The notes beneath the pieces are model-generated. The model was not told the origin of the DNA. It worked only from the letters and a program-made list of their open reading frames with translations, and ran no database searches. From positions 35,377,146 through 35,441,145 of the forward strand of contig JAYESD010000001.1 in NCBI GenBank assembly GCA_036927565.1: 64,000 nucleotides of DNA, written 5' to 3'. Shown here in pieces: positions 53,904-64,000 of the stretch; the stretch's first letter is position 1, and each line of letters opens with the position of its first letter. This stretch comes from Tuctoria greenei. Its lineage: Eukaryota > Streptophyta > Magnoliopsida > Poales > Poaceae. The position numbers were made by a program, and so were the translations under genes.

Positions 53904-55609
53904 TGTAAGACCTATGTGTGTTGAATACATTGGCTTGTAGTGAATACACTTTCTTTGACGATAAAAGTTTTGAATATCACCAAAACACCTTTTTATTAAG
54001 GTCCGACTAGTTTTGGTTAGCTCCGGTGAGTTTTAGCTCCGACATGTCTTTGATAGCTCCGGCGTGTTTTTTGCTAAGCTTCGAGTTGATTTTTCTAGCT
54101 TCGGCTTTTGGGTTTACTAGTTCCGACTAGTTCTGGTTAGTTCCGCGCTAGGTTCTACTAGCTTTTGTTAGCTTCGGCTCAAGGTCCGGGTTGCTCTGGC
54201 AAGGTCCGAAACTTGACTGCAGTGCTTCTGCTTTTCATTTGCAATGTTTCGTAGTTTCTTTACATATCTGGAAAGATTGCTTAGTATTCATTTGCTAAGT
54301 CTTTGATGCGTTTTTGGTTAACATGGATGATATCTTGTTATTGTGGTTTTGCAACATGCTTATGTGAGTTTCTCACGTAAGGTGTTGTGTTCGGAACTAA
54401 CTTGAGTCAAGTCGAGGACTTGTGCTCGTATGGATTGGTTGTTTATTCATGTGCAGGTGTTGCTTGAGTTCAAGGCATGGCTGGTGATGGGATCCATTGG
54501 ACTAGTGTCAGGGAGGAGATGAGCTTCCAACGACCAAATTCAGGAGGAATTGTGGTTGAGCTGATCAGGAGGTTGCGCAGCATGATTGAATCAAGAACAA
54601 TGCATGTGAAGGTATCATGAACGTCATTGGAAGATGTTTGCACGTGTGCAAGGAGTGCATGGACGTGGCTACATGGTTCCGAGATGTGATGAAGGGATGT
54701 GGACGTAAAGAGTTGGTCGGAAAGGTCCAACCGACTAGGTTATAGACTCAGGATGAGGGTGAGTCGGGTTTGACTCAAATATGGAAAGATTTGAGTTGGT
54801 TATGATAGGATTTCGTGTGGGTCACGAATTTGAGTTGTTTAGGAATGTGGGATACGTTCCTAAGGTGTTTGGAGGTCTAACTATTGCTTCTATCTGCGTA
54901 TAAAAGAATCCTAAGCAGTTATAGAAAGTTACGATTCGTGAACAGAGTAGGATTAGGTTCCTGATTTAAGTTGAGTTGGCTTTCGAGCTGGTTATATAAG
55001 CAAGGGAGCCCAGAAATCGTGGTGCACGACTTTGGGTCTGTTCCTATTGTGTTCTATTGAATAAAATTCGTAGTTTGAAGGAACTTTTGTGCCTTGTTCG
55101 TCCGACTTGTTCCAGACAAGTTTTACTCGTCGAGTTTCTGGACAGCACTATCTTTCGTAAGTGGTTTTATCATAACTTGAGTTTTACAGCCAATTGACGT
55201 GATTCTTTTTGGGTTATCTTCACAACTTGATTATATATCATCTTTCAAAATTTCACGGTCATTGGATTTGTGGTCTATGATCTACACGAGTTTCTTTGCA
55301 GCGTTCCAGAACTGTTTTTTCTCGAGTAGGGCAGATTGACCTTTGTTTGATCTTTCAATCATAACTTGAGTTTTTCTCGACGGATTTGAGTGATTCTTTT
55401 TGTGTTGCCTTCGTGACTTGATTATCTCTGATATCTATCACTTTTGTCATAGTGAAACATGTTTAGATTAGTCTCATACACGATTTCTTTAACAGATCAT
55501 TTTCTGTCGAAGGGGTTGGGGTTTAATTGTTTCCGCTGCGTAAGATTTTTAAATCTACCATTCACCCCCCCCCCCTCTGGTAGCTTTTCACGTGCTCTTC
55601 GATCCTACA
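53904..55609 (+). repeat. 5' LTR of C3
   Basis: 1,706 bp from TGTAAGACC to CCTACA, with the ~32-bp unit array (about 53999-54205), TATA at 54993-54999 and an 11-13 bp C run near 55565. Confidence 0.94.
54993..54999 (+). promoter_or_regulatory. TATA box in C3 5' LTR
   Basis: TATATAA in GGTTATATAAGCAAGGGAG, the same place as in the C1 and C2 LTRs. Confidence 0.65.
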
Positions 55610-55611
55610 AT

Positions 55612-55623
55612 TGGTATCAGAGC
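55612..55623 (+). other. Primer-binding site of C3
   Basis: TGGTATCAGAGC, initiator methionine tRNA type, two bases after the LTR end. Confidence 0.93.
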
Positions 55624-55671
55624 AACGGTGCTCTAATCTTTGTGATTTGCACGTGTTTTTGACTAATCATC

Positions 55672-58345
55672 ATGGAGAAGTACTCTGCCAAACCTTGTGT
55701 GTTCGCTGGTATTGATTTTCATGTTTGGAAGACACGCATGGAGGCTTTCATCCAGGCACAAGGCTTTGCAATATGGCGGAAGGTATACAAGCCTTACGAA
55801 GTTCCATCAAACGATCAAGTTACAGCTACAAATCTGAGAGATATCGACAACAACAACAAGGCTCGGAACTTGATCATACAAGGATTAACACAAAGCGACT
55901 TTGACCGTGTTGCACACCTCCGATCTGCATACAATGTGTGGAAAGCACTTTGTGACTACCACGAAAGATCTAACACGATCAAAGAGGTAAGGTAAGACAT
56001 GTTCAAGAAAGAATACATGCGCTTCGAGATGCAACCCGGTGAGTCTATTGATGACCTTTTTGCTCGCTTTAATAAAATTCTCAGCAACTTGCGTAGTGTC
56101 AATATTAATTTTTCAGATGCTGAAAATGCTAGGCAATTGCTAAGTGCATTAGATATGTCAATTTGGGAGATGAAAGTCACATCTATTCGTGAATCTACTG
56201 TCATGAGTTCACTTACTTTAGATGTGCTATATTCCAAGTTAAAAACTCATGAAATTGACATAATCTCACGTAAGAACCCCAACAAGTCTATTGCTTTTGT
56301 TTCTCAACGTGACATGCCTAGTTTTGGTCAAACATCATCTTGAGGTACACTTGCTTTGCTGTCCTCTCTAACCCTTGAACAAATTGAGGAGTTTCTAGAG
56401 GAGGAGCTAGCGCTCATCTCTACCCGGTTATCAAATGCATTGCAAAATGTGAGAACTAGAAGGAGAGGAAGCTTCGGACCTCAACGATGCTTTGAATGTG
56501 GTAAGAAATGACATTTTCGTTCAGATTGCCCTAACCTTTCAGGTCCTACTTCCCGGGATGAAAAGAAAACAAGAACGAAACACTCCTCTGCAAAAGATAC
56601 GAAGAAAAAGAAGGGTTTTACAGGTCATCAACTGGTGAACAGTTTTATCTCCGCACTCCAGGAACTTGGCTCAAGTGACGTGGACATTGGAAGTGATTAA
56701 GATGATTTGGCAAACTTGTGCTTTATGGCGGGCAAGTCAAGATCAAGTATGGAGGAGGCAGAACACAACAGCGACAATGAAGAGGTTACACGTTTGAGGA
56801 AGGATAACATTTGGATTGTGGATTCAGGTTGCTCACGCCACATGACCGGTAACAAGGATTGGTTCTCCTCCCTCTATTTTGTGTCACGTGTAGAGAATGT
56901 TACTTTTGCCGATAATTCTTCAACTCCTATAATTGCTAAGGGTTCGGTTAGAGTAAATGATCACTACACTTTGAAGGATGTGGCACTTGTCAAAAATTTG
57001 AAATACAACTTGCTTGCTGTTTCACAATTGCTAGATGAAAATCTGGAAATTATTTTCAATAAAAACTGCTGCAAAGTTGTAAGTTCAAATAGTGAGCTTA
57101 TTTTTAACATGTCTCGGTTTGGAAGAGTTTTTAAAGCTGATTTTGATATGTCTTCCTCTAAGCATAGGTGTCTAGTTGATAATGATTCAAAGGACCTATA
57201 TTTTTGGCATCGTAGACTTGGTCACATAGGCTTTGATCACCTAACGCGTGTTAGTGCTCTTGATCGCATACGTGGGCTGCCTAAGCTTAAAGGGGACAAA
57301 GAAATTGTGTGCTCTTCTTGTAGACATGCTAAGATGGTTGCAGGTTCACATACTCCTCTCACAATGATCATGACAACTGATCCATGTCAACTTTTGCATC
57401 TTGACACCGTAGGACCTTCACGTGTTCAATCCTTCGGAGGTAAATGGTATGTTCTTGTGATTGTTGATGATTAGTCTAGATATTCTTGGGTTTACTTTAT
57501 AGCATCTAAGAATGAAGCTTTTAGTCACTTTAGAACTTTATTTCTTAGATTATAAATTGATCACCCAGGATCTTTAAAAGCAATTAGAAGTGATAATGGA
57601 ACTGAATTTAAAAATCAATCTTTTGATCACTTTTGTGCTGAAAATAGAATAGATCATCAATTTTCTTCACCATATGTACCTCAACAAAACGGTGTTGTAG
57701 AAAGAAAGAACAGAACCTTAGTTGAGATGGCTAGGACTATGCTTGATGAATATCAAACTCCTAGGAAATTTTGGGCTGATGCGTTAGCAACTGCTTGTTA
57801 TGTCTCAAATCGTGTTTTCTTGCGTGCTAAGCTAGGTAAAACACCATAAGAGCTCCGATTTGGACATAGGCCTAGTGTTACACACTTTCGGGTCTTTGGT
57901 TGCAAATGCTTTGTTAAGAAACATGGTAATCTTGATAAATTCGAACCTAGATCCATTGATGGCATGTTTCTTGGTTATCCATCTCATACTAGAGGCTACC
58001 ATGTTCTTTTACTTGACACTAACAAAATTGTGGAGACTTGTGAAGTGTCTTTTGATGAAGCTAGCCCAGGTACTAGCTCCAACATTGCAGGTCCAGATCC
58101 ATATCCGCAGGGGGGAGCATTTTCGTTGAAGATGAGGAAGAAATGAAGCTGCTGCCCGAAAATTCAGCAGCTAAAGACTTTGGTTCAGCTCCGGATGTTA
58201 ATTCTCAACCAGCACCGACAACCATCAATGCTGATTCAAATCATCCTCAAGTCACAAGCTCATCGATTTGTGATGAACATGAAGAAGAAGAAGCTTGTGA
58301 GACATCTATCCCCTACGGTTTTACAAAGATCATCCCCCACAACAG
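55672..58345 (+). pseudogene. C3 gag fused to protease and integrase (broken)
   Basis: ATG at 55672 (MEKYSAKPCVFAGIDFHVW). The capsid core matches C2. The first knuckle CFECGKK-HF near 56490 is interrupted by TGA. Other stops are at 55993-55995, 56341-56343 and 56698-56700. Gag runs directly into pol near 56786 (NSDNEEVTRLRK) where C2 has its 1,210-bp segment. The protease motif WIVDSGCSRHMTG is canonical (56814-56850). The integrase zinc region (WHRRLGHIGFDHL, CSSCRHAKM) is near 57200-57345 and the core follows, with TAG at 57472-57474, TAA near 57553 and TAA near 57847. Two frameshifts near 58110-58330, one in a G run, separate integrase from RT. Confidence 0.92.
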
Positions 58346-59968
58346 ATGATTGGAAGCTTGCACGAACGAGTCACACGGTCTAGGTTTTGTGACCCAAACT
58401 CTTATTCTCATTCTTCTTTTGTTGCTTCTTTTGAACCCAAAGATATATCACACGCACTCACTAATGAATCTTGGATTATTGCCATGCAAGAAGAGTTAGA
58501 AAATTTTGAAAGAAATAATGTTTGGAAACTTGTACCTCCACCTCAAGGTCACACTTTAATTGGAACTAAATGGGTATTTAAAAATAAACAAAGTGAGGAT
58601 GGGGTTGTGGTTAGGAATAAGGCTAGGTTGGTTGCTCAAGGTTTCACTCAAGTTAAAGGTCTAGATTTTGATGAAACTTTTGTTCCTATTGCTAGATTAG
58701 AAGCCATAAGAATTTTGTTAGCTTTTGCTGCATCTACTGGTTTTAAGCTATATCAAATGGATGTTAAAAGTGCTTTTCTTAATGGCTACATAGATGAGGA
58801 GGTTTATGTGAAACAACCACCGGGTTTTGAAAATCCAGATTTTCCTAATCATGTTTACAAACTGTCCAAAGCCTTGTATGGTCTCAAACAAGCCCCTAGA
58901 GCATGGTATGATAGGTTAAAAACATTCTTACTTGAAAAAGGGTTTACCATGGGCAAGGTTGATAAAACTCTTTTTGTGCTTAAGCATGGCAATGACTCAT
59001 TATTCGTTCAAGTGTATGTGGATGATATTATCTTTGGTTGTGCTTCTCATGATCTTGTGTCCAAGTTTTCAGCTATGATGAGTTCAGAATTTGAGATGAG
59101 TATGATGGGAGAACTCATGTACTTTTTGGGGTTGCAAATCAAGCAAACCAAGGAGGGTACCTTTGTGCATCAAACGAAGTATACAAAAGATCTCCTAAGG
59201 AGCTTCAACATTGACAAAAGCAAGCCTCTTCGGACACCAATGGGAACAGCAACAACACTTGAACTTGATGAAGATGGTGAACCAGTTGATCAAAAAGAAT
59301 ATAGAAGCATGATTGGATCACTTTTATACCTCACGGCATCAAGACCAGACATACAATTCAGCGTATGTCTTTGTGCACGGTTTCAAGCCTCCCCACGTGC
59401 TTCACATCGTCAAGCCGTCAAAAGGATTCTCAGGTACTTACATGGAACTCAAGAATTTGGAATTTTTCTTCCTTCTTCCTCAACCGTTACATTGAAAACT
59501 TTTTTGGATGCTGATTTTGGGGGTTGTAGGATTTATAGGAAAAGTACTTCCGGTGCTTGTCATTTTCTTGGTAATTCTCTTGTTGCTTGGTCCTCTAGAA
59601 AACAAAATTCAGTTGCACAATCCACAGCTGAATCTGAATATGTAGCTGCTGCTAGTGCTTGCTCACAAATTCTTTGGATTGTTCAAACACTTAAGGACTA
59701 TGGGGTTGATCTAGATTGTGTTCCAATGTTCTGTGATAACACTAGTGCCATTTGCATTGCTAAAAACCCCGTGCAACATTCTAGAACTAAGCACATTGAC
59801 ATTAGGTATCACTTTCTCCGAGATAATGTTGAAAAAGGAAACATTGTGCTTCACCATGTAGATACCGAACAACAATTGGCTGACATTTTTACAAAACCTT
59901 TGGATTTCACTCGTTTTTGTTACATTCGTAGTGAAATAGGGGTTATGCATCCTCATGGCTTAAATTGA
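58346..59968 (+). CDS. C3 reverse transcriptase-RNase H frame, open
   Basis: 540 codons open to HPHGLN and TGA at 59968. RT blocks are complete: KWVFKNKQSEDGVV, QMDVKSAFLNGYIDEEV, KALYGLKQAPRAWYDR and YVDDIIFGC (near 59010-59040). RNase H (AESEYVAAASACSQI, near 59625) and NPVQHSRTKHID are also intact. It is the C-terminal part of a polyprotein, not a free gene; upstream frameshifts mean it would not be made from this copy by normal translation. Two replacements compared with C1 and C2 blocks (VPIARLE, RIYRKSTSG) may affect activity. Confidence 0.8.
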   Translation: MIGSLHERVTRSRFCDPNSYSHSSFVASFEPKDISHALTNESWIIAMQEELENFERNNVWKLVPPPQGHTLIGTKWVFKNKQSEDGVVVRNKARLVAQGFTQVKGLDFDETFVPIARLEAIRILLAFAASTGFKLYQMDVKSAFLNGYIDEEVYVKQPPGFENPDFPNHVYKLSKALYGLKQAPRAWYDRLKTFLLEKGFTMGKVDKTLFVLKHGNDSLFVQVYVDDIIFGCASHDLVSKFSAMMSSEFEMSMMGELMYFLGLQIKQTKEGTFVHQTKYTKDLLRSFNIDKSKPLRTPMGTATTLELDEDGEPVDQKEYRSMIGSLLYLTASRPDIQFSVCLCARFQASPRASHRQAVKRILRYLHGTQEFGIFLPSSSTVTLKTFLDADFGGCRIYRKSTSGACHFLGNSLVAWSSRKQNSVAQSTAESEYVAAASACSQILWIVQTLKDYGVDLDCVPMFCDNTSAICIAKNPVQHSRTKHIDIRYHFLRDNVEKGNIVLHHVDTEQQLADIFTKPLDFTRFCYIRSEIGVMHPHGLN

Positions 59969-60976
59969 GGGGGAGTTTTGAAACTTGGGAAGTCTATGTG
60001 TGAATCTAAAATTAAAATAATATGAGCATAGTATTTCATACATATATGACTTTGTGATTCCTTTTACATGCTGAAAGTTCTTACTACATTACTCTGTTAT
60101 ATATTTTGTAGTTTTTGCCATGTCTAGTAATTGGAATAATTACTTACACTAAAACTGGTCATGGTCGAACTTTCTTGCTATTTTGAACTTGTTACATGTT
60201 CACAAGTGCTTTTATAAGAATTAATCAAGTAATCAACTCACATGTTGAGTTTTATGAAGAAATGTAAATTGAGAAAAGATCAAGAGAATATGCATGCATC
60301 GCACTTCTTCTTTTGAGATGGCTTATCATTGCACTTAGATATGAACTTGGAAGAAGTTGTGTATGACTAAAACCTTGTCCTTAAGCTTCTGATTGTCAAA
60401 TGACATAGGCTTGGCTTGGTTAGTTAGAACAAGGCAGATGCACATATAATCTCTTGCAAATATCACATGATCTAAATTTATGCTTTGAAAAATAATAAAA
60501 TGCAGCAACTAGTGTCATGCTTTCAGGTTTTGAAATAGTTAAGTTTGTGAGATCATGACTAACTTAAATTGAAAATTACATTTGATCTCTAGCAGGGCTT
60601 ACACTACTTTATGTATTTCATTGATGTGATAATGTAAGGTACTAGATAGTATGACTTGGATGAGCTTTGTTTATATGTATATGTTATAATATGCTCATAA
60701 CAACTAAAGGGGGAGAGATAATTTGTTTATATGCTCATGACTTGCAGAATACATTGTCAAAGGGGGAGAGATAAGCATGAAGAGAAAGAGAATATGTGCA
60801 TAAGGAGAGATAATAAAGGGGGAGAGATAATATGGGATAATTTTTGGATTTTCTTTTCATTTCTCATTTTACTTTTGATTTACAAAGGGGGAGAAATTGC
60901 CTTCAAAACTTTTATGTGAATAAGCCAATGTTCGAATTTTAAATGGTGTTGCCAATGCATTCATCAAGGGAGAGAT
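59969..60976 (+). other. C3 3' UTR with five polypurine tracts
   Basis: Non-coding. AAAGGGGGAGAGATAA-type tracts recur near 60707, 60757, 60817 and 60885, and AAGGGAGAGAT (60966-60976) abuts the 3' LTR. It has an empty site near 60675 for the C1 MITE. Confidence 0.82.
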
Positions 60977-62677
60977 TGTAAGACCTATGTGTGCTGAATA
61001 CATTGGCTTGTAGTGAATACACTTGCTTTGACGATAAAAGTTTTGAATATCACCAAAACACCTTTTTATTAAGGTCCGACTAGTTTTGGTTAGCTCCGGT
61101 GAGTTTTAGCTCCGACATGTCTTTGATAGCTCCGGTGTGTTTTTTGCTAAGCTCCGAGTTGATTTTTCTAGCTCCGGCTTTTGGGTTTACTAGTTCTGTT
61201 TAGTTCCGGTGCTAGGTTCTACTAGCTTTTGTTAGCTCCGGCTCAAGGTCCAGGTTGCTCTGGCAAGGTCCGAAACTTGACCGCAGTGCTTCTGTTTTTT
61301 ATTTGCAATGTTTTGTACTTGCTTTACATCTCTGGAAAGATTGCTGAGTATTCATTTGCTAAGTCTTTGATGCGTTTTTGGTTAACATGGATGATATCGT
61401 GTTACTGTGGTTTTGCAACATGCTTATGTGAGGTTCTCACGTAAGGTGTTGTGTTCAGAACTAACTTGAGTCAAGTCGAGGACTTGTGCTCGTATGGATT
61501 GGTTTTTTATTCATGTGCAGGTGTTGCTTGAGTTCAAGGCATGGCTGGTGATGGGATCCATTGCACTAGTCTCAGGGAGGAGATGAGGTTCCAACGACCA
61601 AATTCAGGAGGAATTGTGGTTGAGCTGATCAGGAGGTTGCGCAGCATGATTGAATCAAGAACAATGCATGTGAAGGTATCGTGAACGTCATTGGAAGATG
61701 TTTGCATGTGTGCAAGGAGTGCATGGACGTGGCTACATGGTTCCGAGATGTGATGAAGAGATGTGGACGTAAAGAGTTGGTCGGAAAGGTCCAACCGACT
61801 AGGTTATAGACTCAGGATGAGGGTGAGTCGGGTTTGACTCAAATATGGAAAGATTTGAGTTGGTTATGATAGGATTTCGTGTGGGTCACGAATTTGAGTT
61901 GTTTAGGAATGTGGGATACGTTCCTAAGGTGTTTGGAAGTCTTAAGATTGCTTCTATCTGTGTATAAAAGAATCCTAAGCAGTTATGGAAAGTTACGATT
62001 CGTGAACAGAGTAGGATTAGGTTCCTGATTTAAGTTGAGTTGGCTTTTGAGCTGGTTATATAAGCAAGGGAGCCCAGAACTCGTGGTGCACGACTTTGGG
62101 TCTGTTCCTCTTGTGTTATATTGAATAAAATTCGTAGTTTGAAGGAACTTTTGTGCCTTGTTCGTCCGACTTGTTCCAGACAAGTTTTACTCGTCGAGTT
62201 TCTGGACAGCACTATCTTTCGTCGGTGGTTTTATCATAACTCGAGTTTTACAGATCCAATTGACGTGATTCGTTTTGGGTTGTCTTCACAACTTGATTAT
62301 CTATCATCCGTAAAAATTTCACGGTCATTGGATTTGTGGTCCATGATCTACACGAGTTTCTTTGCAGCGTTGCAGAACTGTTTTTTCTCAAGTAGGGCAG
62401 ATTGACCTTTGTTTGATCTTTCGATCATAACTTGAGTTTTTCTCAACGGATTTGAGTGATTCTTTTTGTGTTGTCTTCGTGACTTGATTCTCTATGATAT
62501 ATATCACTTTTTTCATGGTGAAACACGTTTAGATTAGTCTCACACACTATTTCTTTAACAGATCGTTTTTCTGTCGAAGGGGTTGGGGTTTAATTGTTTC
62601 CGCTGCGTAAGATTTTTAAATCTACCATTCACCCCCCCCCCCCTCTGGTAGCTTTTCACGTGCTCTTCGATCCTACA
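60977..62677 (+). repeat. 3' LTR of C3
   Basis: 1,701 bp from TGTAAGACC to CCTACA, closely matching the 5' LTR, with the unit array at about 61073-61285. Confidence 0.94.
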
Positions 62678-63485
62678 ATATCAAGCACGCAAGCTCCTCC
62701 AAGATCGTGAGTTTTCTCATACGAAAGCTTATGATCCGGATTTGATCTCCAAAATAGATATGGATTCTGAATTCTTTTCCATTTGCCGTGCACTAGGATG
62801 GGAAATGTTGCTCACATAGAGAAGAAAGGTTCACACCTTCTCTTCATACAATTCCTTTACACACTCAGGATAGGATTTGATGGTATTACTTTTAGATTAT
62901 TTCATAAAGAATACAACATTCTATGGAAAGAATTAAGTGAAATCCAAGGCTTCCATAAACGTTGTTTGCTAGAATTAGACAAATTGCCTAAGTTTAACAA
63001 ACAAAGTTTTTGGCAAGATTTAACTGGTTAGGTCAGATGTAGTGCATTTAGGAATAGCCACTTGCACAACCCCACTTTAAGCTTCATGCATAGATGGGTG
63101 GCTATGACCATGTTCCCTAGAGGATATATAAGGATAGTGCCTGATGATGAGTTGACGGTTTTATTTGCCATGATTAAAAAGATAAAGTTGCTCCAGTTAT
63201 CGCCATGATGACACAATGGTTAGACTACATTCCAAGGGTAGGGCCAATTGAATTCACTTCATTGATTACCCGTATGGCTACTAAGTAAGTATGATCAAGA
63301 TGTCTCTTTGATATTTAATTATCCCGGCTTTGTCAATGAAATTCGGTTACCTAACCCGGATTATTATTTGTACAAATGCAGGAGGCGAACCATTGATCTA
63401 CTTCCCATCGAGGAAGCTGGAAGAAGTAATGTCTCTGGCAGTGTAACTAGAAGCCGCACAAGGAGAGCGGCCATGAGACCAACAA
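62678..63485 (+). pseudogene. Middle part of ATH late (env-position) ORF, broken
   Basis: Resumes the ATH ORF after C3: REFSHTKAYDPDLISKIDMD, then SIQFLYTLRIGFDGITFRLF-type text and LSEIQGFHKR, the kind of protein often annotated next to Athila-like elements in grasses. A frameshift near 62805, stops near 63029, and a frameshift with stops near 63205-63300 break it. The last open stretch (63308-63485) ends in an Arg-rich segment at the CRM LTR. The C-terminal continuation is at 13774-14215. No function assigned. Confidence 0.68.
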
Positions 63486-64000
63486 TGATGAGGATATCAC
63501 AAAAGTGGATACACAAGTTCAACTACAAGGACCAATCACGAGAGCACGAGCGCGACTACTAAATCAACAGGTGAACTCTTTCCAAAATGCCTACCCATGT
63601 GAATTTGAAAATGGATTGCTGTGTAATGATTTAATTGTTATTAGGAATCATGGAGGAGATCAACAAGTGAGGAGAGAAGTCCATGGGAATATGGAGAACC
63701 AGCTGGGACGTCCACAAGTTGATGGAACAAGTGTACAACTCGGACTCGAGTTCAACTCGGACTCTAGAAGCAGTCCACTTTAAAACGGACACCCAGGATG
63801 CATACGGACTCCGTTTTTGACATTCTACATATGCACGGAAAGAGGAGAAGATAAAATTTCTAATGGCTCTAGTCCCACGTCAAATCCTTCGGAGTCATCA
63901 GGAATCGTCAAAACAAGTTGAGTCCAGATTTCTGTTCGGTGCTACGCCACCGTATTGGGCCATTGGGCCTTGTATCAAGTCTACATCTCGTATTTTCATG
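63486..64000 (+). repeat. Left end of a CRM-like element LTR, cut by window edge
   Basis: Begins TGATGAGGATATC and follows the CRM1 3' LTR closely, including the translated segment PITRARARLLNQQVNSFQNA. There is no polypurine tract before it, so this is the left edge of an insertion (5' LTR or solo LTR). The five bases before it are AACAA; the five after the CRM1 3' LTR at 13773 are AATAA. Confidence 0.85.

Larger units (their letters stand above)
53904..62677 (+). mobile_element. Complete Ty1/copia (Sirevirus-like) element C3, spliced form
   Basis: 8,774 bp: LTR, intact primer site, fused gag-pol region, 3' UTR, LTR. Same family as C1 and C2 but lacking exactly the 1,210-bp intron-like segment of C2. 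The LTRs are close (a few per cent apart by eye). Flanks are AGATA on the left and ATATC on the right, so no clean 5-bp duplication; a two-base loss at the left junction would explain this. Confidence 0.94.
49186..63485 (+). mobile_element. Athila-like element ATH, 5' portion (copy 2), split by C3
   Basis: Plus strand: 5' LTR, primer site, gag-protease, a non-coding stretch with a TATA box, and a late ORF interrupted by C3 (53904-62677) and then by a CRM-type LTR at 63486. No RT, RNase H or integrase is present between protease and the late ORF. GTGCC precedes the LTR. The late ORF is cut by the CRM LTR at the residue where copy 1 resumes after CRM1. Confidence 0.87.

Noticed and set aside
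53899..53908. Target duplication for C3
   Set aside because: Left flank AGATA and right flank ATATC do not match. A two-base loss at the left junction could explain it, but I cannot show it.
55565..55580. C-rich runs in LTRs as telomeric or structural signal
   Set aside because: They are simple length-variable C tracts at the same LTR position in all C-family copies, without the telomere unit.

Overview
This window looks like grass (Poaceae) nuclear DNA from gene-poor, probably pericentromeric heterochromatin. I find no host gene, rRNA, tRNA or CRISPR array. Almost every base can be assigned to LTR retrotransposons nested inside one another, and nearly all coding regions are broken. The family types fit grasses: Sirevirus-type Ty1/copia elements with an extra ORF after pol, a CRM-like chromovirus whose pol runs into its 3' LTR, an Athila-like Ty3/gypsy element, and another Ty3/gypsy element. 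All names are by motif recognition; no database was searched.

Layout, left to right. 1-5397: 5' part of a minus-strand Ty3/gypsy element (G1) with gag, protease, RT, RNase H and 5' LTR. It sits inside the pol of a plus-strand copia element (C1, 5398-11263, with 3' LTR and a small MITE). C1 sits inside the RNase H of a plus-strand CRM-like element (CRM1, 11264-13773). CRM1 sits inside the second ORF of an Athila-like element (ATH, 13774-16504, 3' end and 3' LTR). ATH sits inside the accessory ORF of an old minus-strand Sirevirus (S1, 16505-48636). S1 also carries three other insertions: complete copia C2 (18675-28645, TSD GAAAG), complete Sirevirus S2 (29273-41092, TSD CCTAC) and a solo CRM-type LTR (45552-46466, TSD TTGTT). 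To the right, the S1 LTR (47207-48636) runs directly into a Sirevirus 3' UTR and the tail of the accessory ORF (48637-49185). Then comes the 5' end of an Athila-like element (49186 onward), interrupted by complete copia C3 (53904-62677) and by a CRM-type LTR that runs off the window (63486-64000).

Three observations stand out. (1) C3 lacks exactly a 1,210-bp segment that C2 contains. That segment has a GT donor, a branch-point-like CTAAC and an AG acceptor, and its removal brings gag into frame with pol. C3 therefore looks like a reverse-transcribed spliced RNA, and splicing may be how this lineage makes Gag-Pol. S1 and S2 have a similar acceptor right after the gag stop. (2) The order Athila 3' end, S1 body, one shared LTR, S1 tail, Athila 5' end, with GTGCC at both Athila edges and a matching CRM insertion site at both Athila breakpoints, indicates a tandem duplication of a whole nested block through the Sirevirus LTRs (or a misassembly that mimics it). 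(3) The 12-bp palindrome CGGACTAGTCCG fills the Sirevirus LTRs and pol-accessory-ORF spacer and has also entered the gag coding region of S2, next to an intact 519-codon accessory ORF of unknown function.

The elements supply one another with nothing obvious here. Each is a self-copying unit encoding some or all of Gag, protease, integrase, RT and RNase H between LTR promoters. The longest open frames are the S2 accessory ORF and the C3 RT-RNase H frame.
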